From assembly GCA_013400975.1 (NCBI GenBank), contig WBMZ01004629.1:1-64000 (forward strand): a stretch of DNA of 64,000 nt, in the 5' to 3' direction. This DNA comes from Atrichornis clamosus. Its lineage: Eukaryota; Chordata; Aves; Passeriformes; Menuridae. This document shows, piece by piece, positions 36,481-47,145 of the stretch (its first letter is position 1; every line of letters starts with the position of its first letter). The notes beneath the pieces are model-generated. The model was not told where the DNA came from. It worked only from the letters and a program-made list of their open reading frames with translations, and ran no database searches. Position numbers and translations under genes: made by a program.

Positions 36481-37529
36481 TGATTGATAATATCTGAGAT
36501 AAGGACAGTTCCTAAACAAAACGTATGTTCAAGTTATGTTGAAGGCATGAATTTAAGATCCACCCCATGCTATACTGAGCCAAACTGAATCTAAATGCAG
36601 GGAGCTTCTAACCTAGAATATTCTTTATCATTTTATACCTTTTAGAGTTGGCATCTTCAAAACGGAAACACCTTTCTGTTCATATTCCTAACAATTTATG
36701 TGGGTGGATAACTAACTGAGAGAAATAAGCCTCTTAGCAATCCTCTTAAACTAGCAGACATTGCCCCTGTTTGACCTGTGACGATCTGAACTCTATGTCT
36801 TGGATCTCTATAGGCTACAAAAAGGTTGTGAAATTCCTGTTGTAGCAAAGTTCTCTGGTGTGTCCAATTCACTACCCAGGTGGTGAGTTTTGACTGAGGT
36901 CTTTAGCTTTAGGTTTTTTGTGGATCTAATGGCTCTTATCTCCATCATTTTATTGGCAACTCTTCACTGGCATATGTGCAGAGAAGTCCAGCCCACAGGC
37001 AATCTGGGGTTAAATTTGCAGTGAAGACAGAAGAAGGGTGACCAGGAGAGACATGAGCTCAGGGGCAGTGCAAGGAGGTGGTGCCCACTGAGCCTGAAGG
37101 CCAGGGTGTCAGACCTTGCTGTAAAGGCTAAACAAAGCCTCAGTCAGTGGAGTCAGGAAAGCCTGATGCAAAAAGGTGTTTGGGCTTAAGCACAAAGATG
37201 GAAAGAGCAGAGCAAAGAGACGGATCTGGGCAAAGAGAGAGATTTCAAGAAGATTCATTTGGCCATTGCTGGCTGTGAACAGTTATTTTGCAGAGGATCA
37301 CTCATTGTACTGAAGATAGAGGAATGGCTTCCTGAGGTATCAGTCACTCCAGCAAGAGTCATGTTAGCAACTTCCTTATCAATTTAAAAATGCCTGTTTC
37401 TTGGAAAGCCTGTTTTTCAAAAGTTAGCTTTCTGGTCATGCCAGAATTTGAATTACTCCTCAAGTGTGGAAAGTTATAATACCTACTTACCCAACTCTTT
37501 TCTTTGGTGAAATTCCCTTATTTTTCAAG

Positions 37530-37550
37530 AGCCAATGAGGCTCATTGGCT
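37530..37550. repeat. 21-bp palindrome containing CCAAT boxes
   Basis: AGCCAATGAG (37530-37539), one G, then CTCATTGGCT (37541-37550): a perfect 10-bp inverted repeat around one base. Each arm carries a CCAAT core in opposite orientation, so it could bind NF-Y on either strand. It lies 145 bp left of a CR1 fragment. Confidence 0.7.
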
Positions 37551-37694
37551 TTAACATGAAAGTAGTCAAAAAACAGATGACTATTTCTTTTCTTAGTCAC
37601 AAGCCATGTTTTCTAGCACTTATCCCAGAAAACTCTCCAGTGCCTTTTTCCCAGTGTCACACACCAGTGACTCTGTGACTGTGCTGTGTTTTCT

Positions 37695-37780
37695 TGGACA
37701 GGCTCAAGAAGTGGGCCCATGGGAATCTCATGAGGCTTAAGAAGCCCAAGTGCAAGGTGCTGCACCTGGGTCAGGATGTG
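37695..37780 (+). mobile_element. CR1 LINE fragment (reverse transcriptase)
   Basis: The stretch GACAGGCTCAAGAAGTGGGC to CTGCACCTGGGTCAGG reads DRLKKWAHGNLMRLKKPKCK then VLHLGQD, the same reverse-transcriptase segment as at about 15909-15981 in the long CR1 copy. Both borders fade into unrecognised sequence. Confidence 0.75.
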
Positions 37781-40700
37781 AGCCTCCCCAGTTGGATGCT
37801 TAGGGAAGAGCTGAAGACTGCAATGGCCACACCTGATGAAACCAAGGCCAGTCTGGTCTCCCTGTAACCATGCTTCCAGCAGCTACTTAAGGAAAGGGAG
37901 AATGGTAGATGAGTGATTCTTCTCTTGGACACCATTGCAGCCTTTGGGATCTGCTGTCCCAGGTGAGACAAGGCTCTGGGGAATCAGACCCTTCAGGCCC
38001 AAGGAAGGTGAAATTCATGGAATCCCCTACCAGCCCTGGTATTTCCATATTACTGATTTCTCAACCATGCTATGAGCCAACATCCTATGGTGACCCTGAA
38101 TTCATGTCATTACTGAGTTAAAGTCAGACTCTTACTTGTGTTCTGGGTTGTGATTTGGTATGGTTTATATGAGTTACTGACCATAACCCCGATGATGAAT
38201 TGTTTTCTGGTGGTTTCTATGCTTGTGTTGACAGTACTGCTCTTGCTTGAGAAATGAACAATAACTATATGTTAATTTGCTTTGAGGGATTAGCTACAGT
38301 TAATAATTCTGTCCTCTCTAGGCTTTTGTTTTCTTTAGAAAACAGTTTAAAGATTGCCTGGTGCTCTTGTTCTGTTTTTGGCCAGACTCCAGCAAAACAA
38401 AGTCTAGAAGTTACACTCTAATTAAAACAGTCCTTACTGAGAGCTATCAAGCCATGAAGCATATCTGTATTTTCAACTCTGAACTTCCTTCCTGAGGACA
38501 TTATGTGTTTTAATGAAAATGAACATGATTTCTTCAGCATTTTTTTCCTCTTCATGAACCACAAAGATAAGGTCTGTCACATATGTTGTGTATCAGAAAA
38601 GCACTCAAATGGTTAAGAGAAAACCAAAACATTTCAGTTAGCCTGTTTCATTGTGACGATTTTTTTATTTCTTCAGCAAAAGGGGGAAAAAACTGATGTT
38701 AGCTGCAGGCCCTGCCAAAATAGACATTTGTTTTCCATTAGTTGCACATATCCTCTCCTAAGGGCTTACTATGAATTGGGACACAGCTCTGGGCATAGAT
38801 CTGGTTTATGTAAGGCATTTTAAATAAAGATAAGTAAACTTCACACTCAGAAGTTTTCTGCCTCTTCTTCTAATTCTACATTGATTATCTCTCTTCTTAA
38901 CACCCAAAGGCTGTCTAACCTGGGGAGAGGTGTAACAGAATAGAATGGAGTGATGTAGTTAGGTGGCCTTCAGAGGTCATACAACAAATTAAGGAATAAT
39001 ATACTATTTAAAGCTTTGGTGTCATTCTCAAGGCTTAAAATATGATCCACCTGGGCTCAGGTGGGTCCTGTAGAGAAAGGCATAATTCCTCAGCACATCT
39101 ACTTAGCAATCTACAACTAGTGGATGAAAAATTTTTTCCAGACATGTTTTATTTTTAGCTGAAGTGTGAACTGGAAGCAATCCCTTGGCCCATCTGTTAC
39201 CAGCAACCTAGTCCATGCATGAGTAGTAACTTTTGAAATCAGATTTTCACATGTTCCAGGTGCAAGAAGCAGCTCATGGATGGCCACATGGATGCCGGAG
39301 GACTCCAGATGTAGTTATTACTTATACTTTTAGACTGAAAAAACATTTTAAATAAAACTCACCACAGACTTCAGTGGCTACATTTTCTATGGTGAAAGGC
39401 AACACAAGTGCTGTGAGAGGTCACTGCCTCTTAAAAATCAGGAAATTGATTCTTTGAATAGCACAAAACCCAATAGAAACATCAAGAAGAGAAAGCAAGA
39501 TACAGTGTTCTTTACCACCATAACCCCCAAATGAAAGTGAGTTGCTGGAAAGCAGAAGCTCAGAAATACCTCGCCAGCCCACAGACTCCCAGGCTGTACT
39601 CTGTTCCCCATCATGGAGAGCTGGAGGAAACAACAGGGTTTTCAGCCTGTTCTGGAGGTCAGTGGACTTGTGTGTTCTTTGATCGAAGAAGGAGGGAGCC
39701 TGGTGTAGCTGGGAGATCCATGTGGGCTGTGCCTTGCCAGCCAGTCCCTCCTGAGAAAGCCCATGGGAGGCTCCTGCTGCTGTCTGAAAAGAGGGCAGAG
39801 GAAGGCAGACAGGAAGGGGGTTAGTGCAGTTCAAGGTAGACAACGTGCTTGACCGGGCATCTGGCTTTAATCATATCCCCAGCTGGAGGCCAGTAGCCAA
39901 GTTTGGGTCTACCAGTTGTGCTTGACATGATAATTGAAGGAACTTCTGCTGTTTCTGTCTGTGTGGTCTCTCCACAGAGGTTTTGGTCTTGGATTGAAAG
40001 GGTGCACACCTGAAAAAGAGCTGTGAGGCTCTGGTTGAAGGGAGACAGGACATCATTATAGAAATATACTGTGCAGGAAGAGTTTAAGGAGATGAGCATG
40101 GCCAGAAATGCCCTGCTCTCTTCAGGAGAGCCTCCACTGTGAGCAGACACACCGGCTTGTGGGCAACCCTCAGGAGTCTCCATTCACAGAGCATGAAGGA
40201 AATGCAGTGATTGGAATAGGAGTTAATTATTTTCCAGTCTTGCAGAGGAGACACCAGGAAGACATAAATGACATCTGTGATGAGAGAAGAGATGAAATGG
40301 GAAAATATTTAGCCAGAAAACTTAAAAGTTCAGTAATCTGTAGTTCAGGTTTCATTTTGGATGTTCCACTATGATATAGGCAATGCTGGGATTCTTTGCT
40401 GTTTAAAATTTTGGTGAGGCTGATACTTGGCATGCTCATACTGCATGTAGTATAGAGAATGGGATAAGTTAATGAAATCACTGGGATATCATAGTGGTAA
40501 TGAGCAAGAGAGATTCCACCCCAATTTTGATTCCTCATTGTTTGTTGGAGTTATTATTTTAAATGATCTTCACAGTGTGGAAACAAAAAAGCAAATCCTT
40601 CCTTCAGCATTCTTAAAACCTGAAATTAAATGAGAATATAATATTTTCCTAAGTGGAATTTTAAATTTAAATTTTTTTTTTTACTTTTTTTTTTTTACAT

Positions 40701-41244
40701 TGTCTTCCATAAGATCAGTTATAGTCATCAGAAATGATTCAGGCTGTGAGATAAATAGAGTCACATGTGACTGAAATACAACAGCTAAAGTCTGATAGCT
40801 TTTTTCCTTCTGTAGAATAACTGAGAATGAGAGAGGAGGAGATGCTCCTGTTTATATTTGGTTTTGTTTAAATCACTTTGGAAAAAATTGGATATTGATC
40901 CCATCTCATGAGTGGTCTCAACCATCTAAACAGGCTCCACTTAGACTCTGATGCCCATCCAGGACATGTCTGCCCTGACCTTTGCTGTTTCTCTGATTTG
41001 GCTGCTGTGGCAATTGACTTAATCTCCTGTTCCCAAGGGCTAGAATGTACAACGCTTTTCTCTGCATGCGCTGGGACAGTCTCCAGTGTCTCCAGTGCAG
41101 GGAATAGATTATGGGAGCTTACAACAAAACTAACCTCTGCAGGTAAGCTAGTGCCATGAGAAAATGTGGAGGACATGTAGAGCAAATAGCAGTTCTCATG
41201 ATGAGATATATGGAGGGGGAAGATATTTCAGAGGCAAACTTGGA
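37781..41244. other. Intergenic, no gene seen
   Basis: No gene or complete repeat recognised. A minus-strand open frame of 140 codons (39421-39843) overlaps a plus-strand frame of 97 codons; neither resembles a known protein. T-rich runs lie at about 40671-40700. Confidence 0.55.
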
Positions 41245-41417
41245 CAAGTATAACTTGACAGGATTCCCAGGGAAGTGGTCACAGCACCAGAGTTCAAGAA
41301 GCATTTGGACAATGCTCTCAGACACATGGTGTGACTCTTGGGGATGGTCCTGTGCAGGGCCAGGAGCTGGACTTGATGATCCTTGAAGGTCCTTTCCAAC
41401 TCTTTGATTCTGTGATA
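41245..41417 (+). mobile_element. CR1 LINE 3'-end fragment
   Basis: The end of a CR1 in sense orientation: phrases such as AGTTCAAGAAGCATTTGGAC, CAGGGCCAGGAGCTGGACTT and GGTCCTTTCCAACTC lead to a short ATTCTGTG tail at 41408-41415. It is probably a different CR1 subfamily from the long copy at 13800-16690, because the 3' phrasing differs. Confidence 0.85.
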
Positions 41418-44412
41418 AATGCCTAGAATATGCCTAGCTGTTCAAAAGCAGAAAAGATGTTTGCTAAACAATGGTGAATGCTTATTTGGGGATCCAAACA
41501 GGAACAAATCCCCCTTTTTCATAAAGAGAGTATTATAAAGAAATGCTTTGTTTTCTTCAGTGTTTGTTTAAAAGATTTAGTCAGCTCTATAATTATTGCC
41601 AAAATAGGTAATGGATACAAATTCTCCAACATATGAGTTCTTTTAGCTTAAGGAATTTTATTTCATCTTTCAATAGGTTTTTTTGGCAAATTATGTTTCC
41701 CACCTATAATCAGTAGCAAAGACTTTCTGCCTTCCAGGGCAGTAACTCACATAAGATGGTCCAAATGAGATCATGAAGTTTTTATCTATAACTTTCTTTT
41801 TTCTAGGTGCATATGTTTCCTTTCCTAAAACATATTCCTTCTGAATAACTTATGCCAACTCATCTTCTGGCCAAAATGAATATAGCAAAAATTATTTCAA
41901 GACTTTCACTTTTTGTTTTTATAAACTTAAATCTTGCTTTGAGGCTGCAGAAAAAGGTATATTGTACATTTAAATGCATATGGAGTCTTCATTTATATAA
42001 ACTTGGGCTTAAATCAAGTGTTATTTTAATTCACCCTTCAGTTGTGCCTGTTTGTCCATGAGGTTCAGTTTCACCAGTGTCCCAGCCCTGGTGAGAGCAC
42101 TGGAGCAGGTATCTGAGAGGCCACGTCTGGTGTTTGCTCTTTAGGCCTCCTTGGTGAGCATGCCCCAGGCTGTCACTGCTGTGTGTGGGGATGGTGCTGT
42201 GACCAGCTCATCAGCCCCATCATGTCCCTTTGCCAGCATGGCAGGCATGGCACATGGCAAGAATTTTGTGGGTGATGGGCTACTAGAGACAGATGTTGTC
42301 AGAGGGAGACCTGGCACAATGAGTGTTTTGTCTGAGTCAATACTGAGATCTCCTAAACCTGAAGGAAAGAGGTGCAACATTTTTAGAGGGTTCCACAAGA
42401 GCACAGTCCTACCCTTTGACCACCCAGGAAGGATGGAGGCAAACCCAGAGCACATTGCTAGAACCAGGTTTTGTTCTCAAGCTCGTACTAACCTCTTTTC
42501 CCAGCATGAACCCTTTTGCTTAAGCACACAGCACTTGTAGACTGTGCATGAGGCTCAGGCTGCATACAGAAACTATCTGTGTCTACCTGTAAGCCCACCT
42601 GGATGCTATCAGGTCAGAGTGGATGGTCTCTGTTGGGCAGTAAAGCTGGCACTCTCCAATGCTTCCCCATGGAGGAGGGCACTAAATGGGCCATCCCCTC
42701 CTGCACGTGCCTGGGGAATGGGGCAGAGGAGCGGATGGCATATCTGCAATACGCAAAACCTTCTTCCTGCAGCAGAATGGAGTCAAGATGGCTGCTGCCT
42801 GCAAGCAAGATGGGAATGGAGACCCTCAGGGGTGTCTGCAGAGCGGTGTGCCTGGCATGGGGTCAGCCCAATCAGCAGCTTGTGGGTGCAGTGGGATTGC
42901 CAGCTACCGAGCTGGCAATCCCCATATCTTTGCCAAGCCGCCATCTGGGCATGCTGGGCATCTTGCTGATTTCACCAGCTCCTAAAGTGTCCCAGCAGAT
43001 AGATTTACCTTGAGCAGATGGGTGAGAAAACACCTATGATATTCTCTGCCTTTGTGGAGGGCTATTTCTCAAGGAAATCCCTCAGCAGGGGTGGATCTGG
43101 GTAATGAGGAAACTACTGGATGTGGAGGCTGAGAGGGGATCGTGGCAGTGATTTATTTTTTCTTTTCTTTTGCCTTTGTGGAGTGGGCTGTTGCAGCCAC
43201 AATTGTACAGGTTGTGATGACAGTCTTTTGAGGAAGCATGTGGTGAGTTCCAGGGGACTGGTGCTGTTTTCTCTGTGCTGTAAATTTTGCACAGCACCTC
43301 AGGGCTGGGACACCGTGCCATCACCTTTTGGTCCTCATTGCCTTTAAAGGCCAAATCACCACACAGGCAGTCCTCCTCTAGGTGATCTGCCTCAGACTCA
43401 TCTCATATGGATGTCCTTGAAGGCTGACAGACTCAGAGGGATTCCAGGTGGCCCCACCAGTGTGGGAGAGGTCTGTCTAAATGAGTGTACCCCTGGGATA
43501 GGCTGTACCTCATTTCTTTTGGCCAGTAGAGATAAGTGCAACTTGCTGTGAGCATATCTGCCCAGCTGTATAGACATCACCTCAGTGTTGAAATTTGCAT
43601 TTAATCTAAGATGGCTTTGGTGAATAAGTGTGACTCCAGCAAGGACTCCATGCCTTGAGCCCTGGCCCCAGTATAGCCAGCAGCCCGGGTACAAGGGCTG
43701 ACCCATGTCCTGTGCTCATTTGCTTCCTGGTCTCTGAGGCAGGCTGTCCCCACAGCATTGGGAAGTGTGAGGTGACTGCCTGGACTCGCGCCTTGTGCAG
43801 CCTCTGTGCAAGGCCCCCATGGCTGCTTTCATTTAGCAACATAAAAAAGTGCTTGCAGCAGTCAGCAGTTAGGTATTTTTGTTTTCAAACATGTATATGT
43901 TCTCTAGGTCAGTGCCCTGTGTTTAGGTGTGTTATGCCCTTATTGCCTATGGACTGCAGGTGTTCCACTCACCTGTGTTCAGCCTCTGCGTGGGCAGTAG
44001 ATCCACTTATTCAAGGGCAAATGGGTAGCTTGTGTAGGAAGCAGACAGCCTCTGAGACACTGGGGAATGACCTGGGAGGTTTTGGGTTCAGAATAGCTGG
44101 GAGCTGGCCCCTAACCCTTTGGCTGCAGAACCCCTTTGTTCTTCCCTCATTTGGTTGCACCTGCAAATATATTGGGCAGAATGTGCAGATATGTGCATGT
44201 TCTTCCTGACACAGCTCTGTTGATGGGAAGTCTCACTCCAAGAACTGTCTTTGTCTCCCTGAAAGGATGCATGAACACATGCTTTCTGAGGATGCTAGCA
44301 AAAGGGTGGACAGTCCCAGTGCGATGCAACATCTGTCTTTGTTGCCAAGAGGTGGGAAGCACAGGAGGCTTTCTGTGATTGACAGGAGATTGCTGTGACT
44401 GAAGATGGTTTT
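41418..44412. other. Intergenic, GC-richer stop-poor segment, no gene recognised
   Basis: From about 42050 to 44300 the sequence is richer in G and C than its surroundings and carries many open frames. At about 42580-42970 all three plus-strand frames are open at once (141, 144 and 99 codons). None resembles a known protein. A perfect 13-bp hairpin lies at 42893-42922. Confidence 0.5.
42893..42922. repeat. Perfect 13-bp stem, 4-base loop hairpin
   Basis: GGGATTGCCAGCT (42893-42905), loop ACCG, then AGCTGGCAATCCC (42910-42922). A GC-balanced perfect stem of this length with a tetraloop is uncommon by chance. It does not look like a miRNA precursor, which would be longer and imperfect. Confidence 0.85.
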
Positions 44413-44560
44413 CACAGAGTCAGAGAATATTCTGAGTTGGAAGGAACCCACAAGGATTATCGAGTCCAACTCTTCAGTGAATGGCTCATATGGAGATCAA
44501 ACCCACAGCCCTGGTGTTATTAGCACCGCGCTCTAACCAAACTGAGCTAAAGCAGCAGCC
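44413..44560 (-). mobile_element. tRNA-Ile-derived SINE with CR1-like tail (TguSINE1-like)
   Basis: Read on the minus strand, the element starts with a tRNA-like head (44560 to about 44482): an A box TAGCTCAGTTTGG (44549-44537), the tRNA-Ile phrase GTTAGAGCGCGGTGCTAATAAC with an AAT anticodon in its loop, and a B box GGGTTTGATCTCC (44504-44492). The head passes into a CR1-like 3' tail: AGTTGGACTCGATAATCC, CCTTCCAACTCAG and an ATTCTCTGACTCTGTGA end. A tRNA-Ile head fused to a CR1 tail is the known layout of the passerine TguSINE1 family, mobilised by CR1 enzymes. It is not a working tRNA gene, since the acceptor stem has no matching partner. The family name is from memory. Confidence 0.85.
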
Positions 44561-46819
44561 CAGAACACCTCCTAGTGGAACAACAAGCAAGGGAACAAGG
44601 AGAAAGGGGCAACTAAGGAAACTGATTGAGAAAGAGGAGCTGTTAGGCAAGGAAATTGAAGTAGAATATTTCTGGGGTATTTCTGTTCAGATGAGGTGGG
44701 ACAAAAAAATGGGACTTCTTGTAGCAGTGAATGAAGATCTAAAGGAAAGAAATGACATGTGAATTGCAAAGTAGTAAAGCCTAGTACTGAAGAGGAGGCC
44801 ATCACAGGACTGAAGGAGCGTTGGGGTTTGGAAGTTCCCCAGAAAGACCAGATAAAATACTTCCAGGCACAATAAAACATTTTTTCTTATGAAGGAATAG
44901 TTGAACGCTAGATGGGAAGTACAGTTGTGACACCTCTGGCCTATCAAGATGAACTGATGAAGTGATCAGCATCCAGACTGCCATAGACAGGAAGTATTTT
45001 TAGCAAAATATGATCAAGTTGGCTCTAGCCAATGTGACCAATAAGTAAAAGAGATAAATTGTCAGCTCCACACTGAAAGAATCAAAGACTAAAGAATAAA
45101 CATGCTCTGTGGACACGGAATTCAGCCAGCTAAAGGACTTGCGTAAGACATGAAACTTTTATATATTTCCTACTCTATTTATAACCTTCCGTGCTGCAGA
45201 GAGAAGAATTCACATAGTTACAGCTCATAACTCCTTAACAGGTTTTCTTAACTAGTGCTAGAGCTCAAATAAATGTGTAGGAGGATGTTGATTTTTTGAG
45301 CAGCGAATGTGACTTGTAGAAGGAATGTAGAGGAGAGCATGGCTCTGCAGAGGTGACCTCAGCTCTCCACAGAAAGGCAGTTATTTCCAGAACCAAAATG
45401 AGTTTTTGAGCTCACCACTCCAAGAGAGTCTGCCTGAGAGGATCTCCTAGGGGGCAGAGAAAAGTCTCAGGGGCTCAAGGTGCATCCTGGGTCAGTATGA
45501 TTTCAAAAAGGTCAGTAAGAACTTTGTTGTGCTTTCTGAAACACTTCCTTTATGCAGGAGATTAACAAATTCTGAGTCTTCATTCCAGTTGGGAAGGAAA
45601 ATATAGATTTTTAAAATTTCCAACAAGCTGGAAATCTCATTCCTTATGTACAAGACTACTCAGAAAGTACAAACAAAATTTTTGTTTTGTCTTTTAAAGG
45701 TAATGGCCACTATAGAACTGGGGTTTCTCCTGTTTGGGGTTCCAGACATGGATGGTTTTACTTGGTGTTCCATTGTTGCTATGGCAGTCCTTTACCTTCA
45801 ACAATGAGCATCACAGTTGTCGGTCATTGCCCTGTCACTGCTGAGGTAATCTGGTGAACTGCTGTTCCTCAACAGGCACAATCACCCTTACACTGATAAT
45901 TTTTGAAGACATTTTTTTCTGAAATTACGGAAAAGAAATGGAATGATGAAAAACAGCTCTGGTGGTTCTGGGATGATGTCCCTATGCCTAGTTTTCAACG
46001 ATTAAGAGAATTGACGAATGAAGGAGACATCCCACATCCAAATGCTGTCTGTTATCAATTAGCCCCTTTCACTGGAACTTTTCTAGCAGTGAGCAGCATT
46101 GCAAGGATGGGGATTCTGATCCAGCAAGCAGCTGAGCTCCTTGGGAACTCAGTCCACCACAGTCATGCACCAGAAAGATCTAATTAGCCTAACAATAGGG
46201 CTATAAAAGGCAGGTGATAGCAAGGGTACAAGAGAAAGGGTATGTTGGAGAAGAAGGTTGTCATGTGTGGTTGTCATTTGTGGTTGTCATGTGGTTGTCT
46301 AGGGCTTCCACCTCTTGGAGGAGAAGAGTTTTCTGGATTGAGCAATTGTGATATTAGATATGCAAGGGGGTATGGGTACATGAGAAGAGGGTTGCCTTGT
46401 TATGAATAAGTATGGTACTAAAACCCATTTCTAAGAGAGAAAAGGAGTGATTAGCCTGAGGTGGTGAGCAGTTGAGTGAGGACTTGGTGATTTCCTGCTG
46501 TGGGACAGAAGGGCACTCCCAGATCTGGTCATGGATATAAGTATCTGAGGAGCTATGAGAACTCAGCTGTTATTGTCCTGTTATTACCTGTTGTTGCCCT
46601 GTTATAGGAGTTTTTACCAAGGAAGTGCTTGGAGAAAAGCTAAAGAGATTAATTACTAAGGGTGTTGCTGCTGAGTAGAGTATTAAGAAGCGTTAGGGAT
46701 GACATGCTATGAAGCTTTGACCTGTTCATCTCTCCAGTGCTTGTAGAGGTGGCAGCAATCAAGAGGCAAAGAGGTGTGGTCATCCTGTCCTGTTCAGATC
46801 AGTGATATAAAAGAATTTA
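44561..46819. other. Intergenic, unidentified 94-codon frame and TATA-like box
   Basis: No recognised gene. An open frame at 45903-46187 is followed at 46202-46208 by TATAAAA, then by a short minisatellite (46256-46300). At about 46567-46610 variants of CCTGTTAT recur. The whole could be a degraded LTR, but no TG...CA ends or duplication could be defined. Confidence 0.45.
46256..46300 (+). repeat. Minisatellite, GGTTGTCATGTGT unit
   Basis: Four tandem units: GGTTGTCATGTGT (46256), GGTTGTCATTTGT (46269), GGTTGTCATGT (46282) and a partial GGTTGTCT (46293). Confidence 0.85.
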
Positions 46820-47145
46820 TGTGATTGGCTTTGTGGCCTTCAAGTGCACCTTGCCAGCTCATGTCAAGCTTCTTGTCCATGAACATCCACAAGTCTTTCT
46901 CCTCTGGAATGGTCTCAATCCATTCTGCACACAGGCTGTATCTGCGTTTGCCCTGACCCATGTGTAGGACTTTGTACTAGGTGTTGTTCATGAGGTTGGC
47001 ACCAGCTCACCTCTCAAGCCTGTCAGAGTCCCTCTGGATGGCATTCCTTTCCTCCAGCAGGATGACTACACAGCTTGGTGTCACCAGCGAACTTGTTGAA
47101 GGTGCATTCAGTCCCACTGCCCATGTGTCTGACAAAGAGGAGACT
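46820..47145 (-). mobile_element. CR1 LINE fragment, antisense (reverse transcriptase)
   Basis: The minus strand carries the CR1 reverse-transcriptase C-terminal region: NKFAGDTKLCSHPAGGKECH reads across about 47103-47044, followed by regions matching the CR1 phrases for the rank-and-file segment (GACAGGCTTGAGAGG on the minus strand) and the product GGGTCAGGGCAAACGCAG. Several frameshifts are present and the 3' end is missing. Confidence 0.85.

Larger units (their letters stand above)
35501..37694. other. Intergenic, no gene seen
   Basis: Contains a T/G-rich tract (about 35977-36009, TTTG repeats and T runs), a hairpin at 36435-36480, a short duplicated TACCAGATGAT (about 36399-36420) and a palindrome at 37530-37550. 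No coding exon recognised. Confidence 0.6.

Noticed and set aside
39421..39843. Minus-strand open frame of 140 codons
   Set aside because: Overlaps a plus-strand frame and shows no family resemblance.
44482..44560. Candidate tRNA-Ile(AAT) gene on the minus strand
   Set aside because: The A and B boxes fit, but the acceptor stem does not pair and the sequence runs straight into a CR1 tail, so it is the head of a SINE.
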